64,000 nt of DNA from assembly GCA_025490895.1 (NCBI GenBank), contig JALPQI010000805.1, forward strand, positions 123,892 through 187,891. The letters are read 5' to 3'. Positions 56,629 to 64,000 of the stretch are shown one piece after another. The notes beneath the pieces are model-generated. The model searched no databases and was not told the origin of the DNA. It worked only from the letters and a program-made list of their open reading frames with translations. Within the stretch, counting starts at the first letter, position 1. The number at the start of each line of letters is the position of its first letter. This DNA is from Thaumatotibia leucotreta. Taxonomy: Eukaryota; Arthropoda; Insecta; Lepidoptera; Tortricidae. The position numbers were made by a program, and so were the translations under genes.

Positions 56629-57247
56629 TATTACCTGACATGTAATTTTATATTATGAATAAATGATGATTATGATTATGATTATTATGATAAAGATCAG
56701 ATTAGTTGAGCCGGTCTGTGTAATATTTGGAGCAATTATCCCCTTGTCTGCCAAGGACCAGTACAAGGGATTGTGAATTCAAATTATGAATTGATTTGAG
56801 TTCAATACTGTACGGATCCTTATCAAACACAGAGGTCGAAGGTTATGTTGACAAAATCAGTCATGGATTAGGATCAGATGATGTACTTGTACATTCGTTA
56901 ATTTAAACAAACTAATTTCGCATTTGTGAAGACTGAAATAAAAGGTCCAATCTGTCTACAGTTGGTTAGAATAAAAAAATATGAGCCTTTCAAATACAAT
57001 TGATTTCTAGAAGCGGCATAATTTTTTTAATTGGGCAGATTTGTATTTAAGTAACCTATTGAAGCAGCAAACTTGTCAATAAGCCAAGTTGTTAACAAGT
57101 TTGTTCGGGTAAAGACAGGTTGAGAACCTAGCATAATGCTCAATAACGGATGTCTCATATTTTCAGGGCAACAGGATGTTATTTTATTCTGCAGACAAAC
57201 CATCTAGAATAGACGTAAAGGCCTATGAATTAATACGCGATGTCTTT

Positions 57248-57520
57248 ACCTGCCGTGTGGTGACGGCAGTAAGAATACATTTGTCAACACCCCAACTCTT
57301 CCCGCGGGTGTCGTAAGAGCCGACTGAGGGATTAAAGTGGCATTTATAGAAGATTGGTAATGGGCAGCAGCGTCATCAATCATCATAGTGCACACATTAC
57401 TGCGATCGCCAATCCGCTTGCCCAGCGTGGCGATTATGGGCATTTACCTCCTAATGCGTCTATAGCTAATAGGAGAGGCCTACGTCCAGCAGTGAACTGA
57501 GATAGACTGATGATGTGTGA
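57248..57520 (+). mobile_element. RTE-type 3' end repeat, copy 5
   Basis: TGCCGTGTGGTGACGGCAGT to ACGTCCAGCAGTGAACTGAG. It ends ~13 bp beyond the donor of exon W8. Confidence 0.8.
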
Positions 57521-57533
57521 CATGTGTCCTTAC

Positions 57534-57725
57534 CTGTGCAAGTTGTAAGCCAAGTCAATAGCGATGAGTAGACCGGTAGGCGAGGGGTAGATGGACATAT
57601 TGTCGGTGGTATAATCCAAGAACTTGGCGCGCGCGTAACGCTCGATGTCGTGCGAGTCGTAGTCGCCCCAGCGGAGTTGGATGTCCAGCCAGTACTTCTG
57701 TGTGGTTGTGTTGTCCATGGTGTCT
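57534..57725 (-). CDS. Prp8: Prp8 exon W8 (endonuclease-like region)
   Basis: 192 bp; the first base completes Lys from W7 and the last two open Ser. Acceptor AATTCCACAG, donor GTAAGG. It encodes DTMDNTTTQKYWLDIQLRWG, DYDSHDIERYARAKFLDYTT, NMSIYPSPTGLLIAIDLAYN. Confidence 0.97.
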
Positions 57726-57909
57726 CTGTGGAATTATAAACTATCTAAATTTCTTGGGTCAACTATTGATTTTTCAAATCTTGGACAAATTAGTTTTGGT
57801 CGCCTTGTCTTTGATCATTAGGACGAGCAAATTGTTGTCTCCGCAAATTAGTGTTTTCCCTTCCTTCTCCTTTGTTAGTAAGTGTAAACAGGAAGAAAAA
57901 CAATAAATA

Positions 57910-58006
57910 TGTACGGTCAAGGGCATAAATATGTATACACTTTTTTATCTTATGACGTAAAAATAAGGTGCAAAAGTGTATACATATTTTTGCCCTTGAC
58001 TGTACA
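57910..58006. mobile_element. Small palindromic MITE
   Basis: TGTACGGTCAAGGGCATAAA and TATGTATACACTTTT at the left, mirrored at the right. 97 bp. Confidence 0.8.
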
Positions 58007-58345
58007 TCATTTTTAATACTCGCTGTATGTAAATTAACTTGTACTTTCTTTCTGCAATATCGTCTACAGCACAAACAAAACAGATCATCATTTTGACCTC
58101 GTAAGGCCCACCACAATTTTCCTATATTTAATGGTTTTATAAAGCAATGAAACAAAAGAAAATCTACTTTAATTGGTTCATAAAAGATTCAAATGGAATT
58201 GCAACAACTATGTATATTGTAATGTTTTTGGGGTCTTACAAGGTTAAAGTTACTATAGCACAAACATATTTCATACAAATAAATATGGCATTCAGTGAGC
58301 ACAAAATAACTCTCATCATTTTCTTGGAAGGAACTCAGAACTTAC

Positions 58346-58506
58346 TTGGTATCAGCGAGTAGCGAGGGCCGGGACACGTTCCATTTGTAGGCCGAAAACA
58401 GCAGAATATCGGCGCACGACGAATTCATCTTGTACGATTTACGGGGATGGATGGTTTCCTTCTGCACCGTTTCGATCTCTAGCGCATCGAGCTCTTGATC
58501 GAATAC
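58346..58506 (-). CDS. Prp8: Prp8 exon W7
   Basis: 161 bp, 53 codons plus AA. Acceptor TTTTACCAG, donor GTAAGT. It encodes VFDQELDALEIETVQKETIH, PRKSYKMNSSCADILLFSAY, KWNVSRPSLLADT. Highly conserved segment before the endonuclease-like fold. Confidence 0.97.
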
Positions 58507-58663
58507 CTGGTAAAATGAAAGTATTCACAATATACTTCATATATGGAGAATCTAAACGTTATATCTTCTATTTTATTCTACTGTAAAACATCTTAATCTA
58601 AGACGCTAGCGAGTAACGCCTAAAATCTTTAACACTGAAAGACAAGACAAAATGTAATTTTAC

Positions 58664-58792
58664 CTGACACAAGTCCATGACGATAGACTCGTGTACTTTC
58701 TGCCACAAGTGAGCTCTGAAGATCTGGATCAGTGAAATCTTCAGCGTCGGAATCTTGCCGTGCATGAAAATACCGGTCAAATCCAGTTGCAC
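58664..58792 (-). CDS. Prp8: Prp8 exon W6
   Basis: 129 bp, 43 codons, phase 0. Acceptor TTTATGACAG, donor GTAAAA. It encodes VQLDLTGIFMHGKIPTLKIS then LIQIFRAHLWQKVHESIVMD. Confidence 0.97.
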
Positions 58793-59007
58793 CTGTCATA
58801 AAACACATTTGTTAAATCTGTTATTAAAACGATAAGTTGGTAGTATGATTAGTATTTTTCTGTCAGATAGCGTATTGTCAGACGAATAGAGCGACGGTAC
58901 ACGCGATCAGCGCATCCGGCGTCTCTAACCGCCTCCAGAGCACAGGGACTCTCTGGTTTCAGGACCCCTACGCGATTCATCATACTAACGTACATTTTAT
59001 TGACTAG

Positions 59008-59060
59008 AGATGTTCTTTCTGTGTACTTTCTATTGACTAGGGTACACAGAAAGAACATCT
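59008..59060. repeat. Perfect 19-bp-arm hairpin
   Basis: AGATGTTCTTTCTGTGTAC and its exact complement around a ~15-base loop. It lies in the W5/W6 intron, 55 bp past the W5 donor. Confidence 0.8.
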
Positions 59061-59115
59061 GTGGACCCTTCATTTTGTTACAATTATAATACCATACGTC
59101 AAAAATAATGCTTAC

Positions 59116-59263
59116 CTGGAAACCGACGTACACGTTGGCTCGGTTGATGGTTGGCGACCACCAGAGCGTGAACCGACGGTTGGGGATTTGGTTCAAACCG
59201 GAGCGCTGAGCGTTAGTCAGTTTTTTATACTTCATCGACTCTTCGAAGCCTGACGCCTTCTCC
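59116..59263 (-). CDS. Prp8: Prp8 exon W5
   Basis: 148 bp; the first base completes Trp from W4, then 49 codons. Acceptor TGTGAACAG, donor GTAAGC. It encodes EKASGFEESMKYKKLTNAQR, SGLNQIPNRRFTLWWSPTIN, RANVYVGFQ. Confidence 0.97.
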
Positions 59264-59730
59264 CTGTTCACAGACAAGTAATAGTTGGTCAATGAATCGA
59301 AGGCATTTAAATAACTTCAAAGACCCTATAGGAAAAAGAAATCCACATACTTACCAGCTAATAACTAATGCATTTGCTTGCGTCAGAGCTGCAAATATAT
59401 AGCTGAATGGGCCACTAGCGTGGTTAAGTACATTTGACTGCATTTCATACTTGCACTAGATGTCTAGGAACAGATGTCTTGTGCTACACACGCATGTCCC
59501 CAAAAGAGAACCTTCCACATGAATTAATTTATTTATTTCCAATATTATGCAAGTTTACTGTATTATAAACCAAAACACTTACATATTATTCATTTTACAA
59601 TTCAATAAAATTACATATAAATTAAACCTTATTTTTAAAAATTACATTAATAGAACTCGCATCATGTCAAAAAAAAAAATAAGAGCCTTCCCTCCTAAAG
59701 CCTAACTGATATCCGTGTAATACTTATCCA

Positions 59731-59880
59731 GTAGGCTTAGCACATCATTGGTGCGATAGTACAGTATGTCGCCGCGAGATATACTTACTGTATTTAACTA
59801 ACTACCTATATTGATAAAAGAGGGACGGACAGTCTATCTCGCGGCGTCATACTGTCGTACTAATCATACGCTAAGCCTAC
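59731..59880. mobile_element. MITE, TTAGCACATGATTGG family, second copy
   Basis: GTAGGCTTAGCACATCATTG at the left pairs with right TAATCATACGCTAAGCCTAC. Interior AAAAGAGGGACGGACAGTCT matches the copy at 9247-9375. Confidence 0.85.
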
Positions 59881-59940
59881 ACAGATTGCAAGGTTTGCAC
59901 TAGACTAAAGCAGTATACCACAAGTATCTCACAACAAAGA

Positions 59941-59990
59941 AGATCCTGGGCCACGTCAGTGCGGTAGTTGTTCAGGTTCTGGAACCTGCA
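59941..59990 (-). pseudogene. Decayed fragment of exon W4
   Basis: Minus strand reads [15 protein letters not shown], against [15 protein letters not shown] in W4; 21 consecutive bases (59959-59979) equal 60555-60575. No donor is attached. A short partial exon duplication lying beyond the LINE insertion at 60019. Confidence 0.65.
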
Positions 59991-60018
59991 GTAGGCATTT
60001 GTGAGGAATAAGCAAATA

Positions 60019-60456
60019 TCCCAGACTCACAGGCGGTATTGAACCCTTAAGTCTAAGGAGAGACTTCGCCTCCTTATGTGTGTTCTATCGTCTGTACAAT
60101 GGGTTGTGCTCTGAAGAACTGTTCGACATGATGCCAACGTCCACTTTTCATCATCGCACCGCTCGCCACCGACTGGGCGCTCATCCTCACACCTTGCAAC
60201 CTAAATGCACCTTGCACCGTGCAGTTTCAGAGGAACTTCCTCCCGCGGACGGTCCGTCTGTGGAATGAGCTCCCTGCCGAGGTTTTCCCGTTGGACTACA
60301 GTATGGGGTTCTTCAAAAGAGGAGTGTACAAGTTTTTATTGGGTCGGCAACGCGCATGTGACACCCCTGGGGTTGCAGGCGCCCATAGGCTACGGTGACT
60401 GCTTTCCATCTGGCGGGCCGTATGCTTGTTTGCCACCGACGTGGTATAAAAAAAAA
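60019..60456 (+). mobile_element. CR1/jockey-like LINE fragment abutting W4 donor
   Basis: Plus-strand copy of the element at 42504-43230: FYRLYNGLCSEELFDMMPTS and FHHRTARHRLGAHPHTLQPK, then a frame break; 3' end GTGGTATAAAAAAAAA. Truncated at 5' (TCCCAGACTCACAGG). Its A-run touches the last base of the GTGAGT donor of exon W4. Confidence 0.85.
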
Positions 60457-60461
60457 CTCAC

Positions 60462-60631
60462 CAGAAAAGACCCTCCCAAGTGGGGAAGTAAGTTCCCTTG
60501 AAGAGAGTGTGTTCGAGGATGCCTTCTACTCCTCCTAGAGCCTGGATCATGTCTGTGCGGTAGTTGTTCAGGTTCCACAGCTTGCCGTCGTGCCGCTGGT
60601 GAGTCCACCAGAAGGGATTTTGTTTCAGGAC
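60462..60631 (-). CDS. Prp8: Prp8 exon W4
   Basis: 170 bp, 56 codons plus TG. Acceptor TTCGTACAG, donor GTGAGT followed at once by a T-run from the LINE tail. It encodes [56 protein letters not shown]. Confidence 0.97.
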
Positions 60632-60966
60632 CTGTACGAAAACAAATATCACTTATAGAAACTAAAAGGCGATGAAAGTACAATACGTATCATAATCATG
60701 GAATGCCTTGTGCTTTCATACACCAATTTAGTAGATTGGCCTTGAGCTTGGTTGCAGGAACCATGTAATAGGTCGAAAGTAGCGTAAATTACTGGATTAG
60801 AGAAAAAAAAATTGTTTAAAAATGGAATTAACTCCCGTAAAAATGATTAAAAGGACTATCCATAAACCATTATCACGCTACGTGTACACAGCAACAAATA
60901 AGCTTCAGATCAATCGATGAAAAAAGGATAGACAAGGCTCTTGTGTTTTTCGTGGCATTATAATTA

Positions 60967-61090
60967 GCCTGGCCTAGTGATGGGTCGTTTCCGAGAATTT
61001 CCCAATCTTACTACGGGGAAATTTCCATTTGGGAATATTCCCCATACTGTGTTGGGTAAGTTACGGGGAACGAAACGACCCGCCACTAGC
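60967..61090. mobile_element. MITE with CTAGTGATGGGTCGTTTCC ends
   Basis: GGCCTAGTGATGGGTCGTTT at the left mirrored by AAACGACCCGCCACTAG at the right; interior with GGGGAAATTTCC and GGGAATATTCCCC palindromes. Confidence 0.7.
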
Positions 61091-61101
61091 CTGGCCTGAG
61101 G

Positions 61102-61370
61102 CAATAGTAATGATGACATTGATGACTGTAGTTAAAATAAATTATTTAACAATATGCACGACATAATACACGAAGAAAGAAGTAGATTGCAGTAATTTTT
61201 GTACAAAACTTCTATTTAATAAATTTAAAAGAACTTAAAAGAGTAGGTAATTTGGCAGTACTCAAACGTGACGTCACTTTTGTGTATTTCATATAAAATT
61301 CCATAGTGGTGATCGTTTTGACAGTTCGAAAAAAGATGCTGATTTGACTTGCCAGTCATCATGCCTATTG
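61102..61370. mobile_element. MITE with CAATAGGCATGATGACTGG ends, second copy
   Basis: Reverse-orientation copy of the element inside the exon array (15107-15387), with conserved interior (TACTCAAACGTGACGTCACT). It ends 82 bp from exon W3's donor. Confidence 0.85.
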
Positions 61371-61452
61371 ACACCATTGGCAGTAGGTTTGACAGAGGTG
61401 AGCGCTGCTCTAATAAAGGCTGATGTGCTGACTTTCGTACAGTTGTACTCAC

Positions 61453-61588
61453 TTGGTATTGTTTGAATTCGGTACGGATTCGCCATCCCTTGTCGTAGGC
61501 GAGCGTGTGTCGATCCTTCTGGAACAGCGTATTGATTCTCGGTATGCCTCTGTCCCAGGAATCTTCCAAGTCTTCTAGTGTCAGGCGT
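61453..61588 (-). CDS. Prp8: Prp8 exon W3
   Basis: 136 bp; the first base completes Arg from W2, then 45 codons. Acceptor TTTAATAG, donor GTGAGT. It encodes RLTLEDLEDSWDRGIPRINT, LFQKDRHTLAYDKGWRIRTE, FKQYQ. Confidence 0.97.
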
Positions 61589-61789
61589 CTATTAAATCAA
61601 ATTCGCAAAACAGTACATTAGTTGACGATATAGTCTCTTTTAAGCACTGCAAATAATGAATGTGTCAATATGCACTACAAATGATACATATAACACAAAG
61701 CAAAGTAATGTTTTGCTTGTAAACCACTTGATTGAAATAACTTATTTCTAAGCATTGGTCTCCAGCCAGATATTTGTGGATCCCCAAAC

Positions 61790-62075
61790 ACCATAACCAA
61801 ACAAATCGATATAGCTCTCAGAATCGCTTAACTGAAGTGGCAGTGGGCAGGGCACATTGCACGTAGAATCGATGGCCGTTGCGGCGGAAAGCTTCTCGAG
61901 TGGCGGCCACGTACCATAAGGCGCAACGTGGGTAGCAATCAAAGTGGACTGATGACCAGGTGAAGGTCGCAGGAGTCCGCTAAATGCGGGTTGCGCAGGA
62001 CAGGTCATTGTGACAATCTTGAGGGAGGCCTATGTGCAGCAGTGGACGTCTTTTGTCTGATGTGATGATGACCCC
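61790..62075 (+). mobile_element. RTE-type retrotransposon 3' end, copy 6
   Basis: Plus-strand LKWQWAGHIARRIDGRCGGK then LLEWRPRTIRRNVGS is the C-terminal RTE motif series, followed by GAGGCCTATGTGCAGCAGTG and a TGATGATGA tail. Frame broken upstream. Confidence 0.75.
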
Positions 62076-62224
62076 CAAACATCGCATATAAAGAGCAACT
62101 TCAGCACTACAAGTCCATGATACGACTTTGCCTTTAAGAAATTGTCAAGGCAACCTGTGAAGGGGTTAGTCTAACACAGTCACCGAATTCGGCCACATCT
62201 AGTCTTTCCTAGGAAATATGAGCA

Positions 62225-62276
62225 CACCATGACGGTGTGAAGAGCTATCACACCGTCACGGTGTGAAAGCTCTTCA
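62225..62276. repeat. Compound hairpin
   Basis: CACCATGACGGTGTGAAGAG and CACCGTCACGGTGTGA with AGCTCTTC: nested inverted repeats over ~50 bp. Confidence 0.65.
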
Positions 62277-62398
62277 TTTTGACTCGGGACATGGAACAAA
62301 ATCAACCTTATAAGGAAAGGAATAAAGGCTATCTCGGTTAGTGGGTTGGATGGTAAGATCAGATAAACTATGATAGAGATAATATTGACATAACTAAC

Positions 62399-62589
62399 CG
62401 GTTCTGAGCGTTAGCCTCCTGTCTCTTGAGCGCGTACTCCGCCCAGACTCGCTGGGAGTCCACGAATTCGGCCTCCCAGGGTTGGATGTAGCGGTACAAG
62501 TTGGGGATCAGCTGATCCTCGTCATGGGACATGCCTGATCGGAAGTGGGTGATACCGACGTCGGTTTGCTTCGACCAACGGAGGTCGGA
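62399..62589 (-). CDS. Prp8: Prp8 exon W2
   Basis: 191 bp, 63 codons plus CG. Acceptor TTGTTCACAG, donor GTTAGT. It encodes SDLRWSKQTDVGITHFRSGM, SHDEDQLIPNLYRYIQPWEA, DSQRVWAEYALKRQEANAQN. Confidence 0.97.
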
Positions 62590-62818
62590 CTGTGAACAAA
62601 ATGAATGTTAAAATTGTTGCTTGCATTTTGATTGTTTTTTAATCCGATTGAAGCTTATTGATAAACCGAAAACAGCGTCCCTAATTCCATTTTTTAAGGT
62701 TTATGCCAAGATTTTAGCCTTATTATTTCTGTTATTTACACGTTAAACAGTAATGATGAAAGAATTAACAATAATGATCCAAGATCATTGCAAATTTTCA
62801 CATAAGATAAGTAATCAT

Positions 62819-63349
62819 CAAGGATCGGACAAACGCCCGTCATTTTGAAAACATAACCCTGTTCCGTATGGTAGAGACTTCCTTATCTTATGATGTTAAC
62901 ATATTTTATTAATTTAAGATATTTATCTGAGATATTTTTTTATAACACGAACACAAAGTATCTATTTAGGAGGATCCCAACTCTTTTTTAGAACACTTGT
63001 ACACACCATGACTGTTCGAAATGTCGTCACAACGTTAATTAATATACGTGATATAATTTGTTTAAATCGTTTTATTTCATGAATAACTGCCGCGGTAACC
63101 AAATAAATTATACACTCAATAGATTAAAATTCAATATCAAAAATTCTAAGTCGTTTATTTGTCATAAATTCACAATCAGGGTACGTACAAGTAAGAAGGA
63201 GGTGGGATCTCCTAAATAAATACTTTGAAATAGTGTTATTAAAAAAATATCTTATAAAATAAAATATGTTAACATCATAAGATAAGGAAGTCTCTACTGT
63301 ACGGAACAAGGTTATTTTTTCGAAATGACGGGCGTTTGTCCGATCCTTG
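62819..63349. mobile_element. hAT-like MITE with ~100-bp inverted repeats
   Basis: CAAGGATCGGACAAACGCCC at both ends, with pairing through ACTTCCTTATCTTATGATGT; flanked by the 8-bp duplication GTAATCAT (62811-62818, 63350-63357). 531 bp, no transposase. Confidence 0.92.
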
Positions 63350-63710
63350 GTAATCATAAAAAGTTTAAGAACTTTAAGCAACAGTTTCTTGTACTGTAGG
63401 GCACTATTTAGAAATCAATTTAAACACTAATGCCACGCGCCGACTTAAAACAATCCGCCCAATTAATCACTAATAAATCACTTATTTTGTAAGCAATTTT
63501 AGCGTCATATTAACTACTGCTCAAAGATACTCAGGATTCAAATATTTATTTATTATTTATTTTAAACTTTAATGCACATAAAAATATACAATTGGCGGAC
63601 TTAATGCATTAAGGCATTCTCTACCAGTCAACCATAAATATAGCTCAAAGCAAATGATTCTTCAAGGCTGGTCTCGTCGAGTTATGTAAAAGACAACCTA
63701 TAAATCTCAC

Positions 63711-63916
63711 CTGAGGAATCAGCACGTGTCCCATAGACAGCATACCAAGTCCGCCCAACTCCTTCGGCGTATAAAACACGACGGGCGGGAACCGCGAGGG
63801 CATTTTGGAGTTGAGCCCGATCTTGATGCGGGTCTGGATCTTGTTCTCGCATTTTACTAGCAAATCGAGAAGCTCCTGCGTGTTGACTACGGCTTCGCGG
63901 AAGTATGTCATGAGGC
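63711..63916 (-). CDS. Prp8: Prp8 exon W1 (first in window)
   Basis: 206 bp; two bases complete a codon opened in an exon outside the window, then 68 codons. Acceptor TTTGTTCGCAG, donor GTGAGA. It encodes LMTYFREAVVNTQELLDLLV, KCENKIQTRIKIGLNSKMPS, RFPPVVFYTPKELGGLGMLS, MGHVLIPQ. Among the most conserved stretches of Prp8. Confidence 0.97.
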
Positions 63917-64000
63917 CTGCGAACAAATTATTCTCCTTTAAAAACAGTCAAATATACAAAAATATGTACACAAGTTAGATTGATATTGGTTTTTGCATTA

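Larger units (their letters stand above)
1..64000 (-). other. Prp8: Prp8 (PRPF8) gene, internal part, 18 exons
   Basis: Prp8 is the large scaffold of the spliceosome active site, part of the U5 snRNP in the nucleus; it contacts U5/U6 snRNA and both splice sites, and its Jab1/MPN domain controls the helicase Brr2. Exons at 63711-63916, 62399-62589, 61453-61588, 60462-60631, 59116-59263, 58664-58792, 58346-58506, 57534-57725, 55845-56039, 24783-24954, 24027-24140, 22881-23054, one copy of the 10704-16675 array, 9842-10057, 8513-8678, 4795-4893, 2024-2128 and 267-546 join in phase. All have GT donors and AG acceptors on the minus strand. The chain is about 1,016 residues and collinear with the C-terminal 43% of the ~2,350-residue family protein, except for the last ~60 residues. 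Both gene ends are outside the window. Oddities: an 11-copy exon array, partial exon duplicates, a 30.9-kb intron, and a Jab1/MPN stretch more divergent than expected for Prp8, so a second paralogous locus cannot be excluded. Confidence 0.95.

Noticed and set aside
1..64000. Additional host genes inside the introns
   Set aside because: All other open frames above 60 codons resolved into transposon remnants, repeats, antisense shadows or featureless AT-rich sequence.

Overview
The window is animal (insect) genomic DNA, almost certainly from a moth or butterfly. It carries lepidopteran signature repeats: the RTE-type 3' end with AGGCCTATGTCCAGCAGTGG in six places, a tRNA-derived SINE with the 'GGAAACC..ACTAATCCCAATAAGG' body, and TTAGG-like arrays. 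The only host gene I can support is Prp8 (PRPF8), the core protein of the U5 snRNP and spliceosome. It lies on the minus strand across the whole window and is open at both ends.

Eighteen consecutive coding exons (W1 to W18 here, in transcript order, from 63916 down to 267) join in phase with GT-AG borders into about 1,016 residues. They run from the end of the RT-like/linker region, through the endonuclease-like and RNase H-like domains, into the Jab1/MPN domain. The last roughly 60 residues lie beyond position 1 and the 5' half lies beyond 64000.

The notable structure is in the 3' half of the gene. Exon W13 (194 bp, RNase H-like domain) is present in 11 full-length copies in a 6-kb tandem array (10704-16675). 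Interleaved are 14 copies of only its last 43 bp plus the 5' splice site. The unit is compound: an exon cassette of about 250 bp plus a donor cassette of about 197 bp, giving 448 bp exactly through the most regular part. Because 194 is not a multiple of 3, the reading frame survives only if one copy (or four, seven or ten) is spliced in. All ten nucleotide differences I find among the 11 copies fall at third codon positions; nine are silent and one is Ile to Met. The 43-bp fragments do carry amino-acid changes. Two other exons, W14 and W18, have similar donor-side partial duplicates with periods of 221 and 202 bp, and these too differ from the intact exon mostly at silent sites. A decayed piece of W4 lies beside that exon.

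The intron between W9 and W10 is 30.9 kb and is largely one small terminal-inverted-repeat element opened by nested insertions: a ~520-bp hairpin element, a 3.9-kb element with an 8-bp target duplication, and a 25.2-kb TTAA-flanked block. Inside are LINE remnants, SINEs, fold-back elements, minisatellites and a second TIR element split by a LINE. The shorter introns also hold many MITEs, two of them hAT-like with clean 8-bp duplications. I found no CRISPR array, bacterial operon, rRNA or functional tRNA gene.
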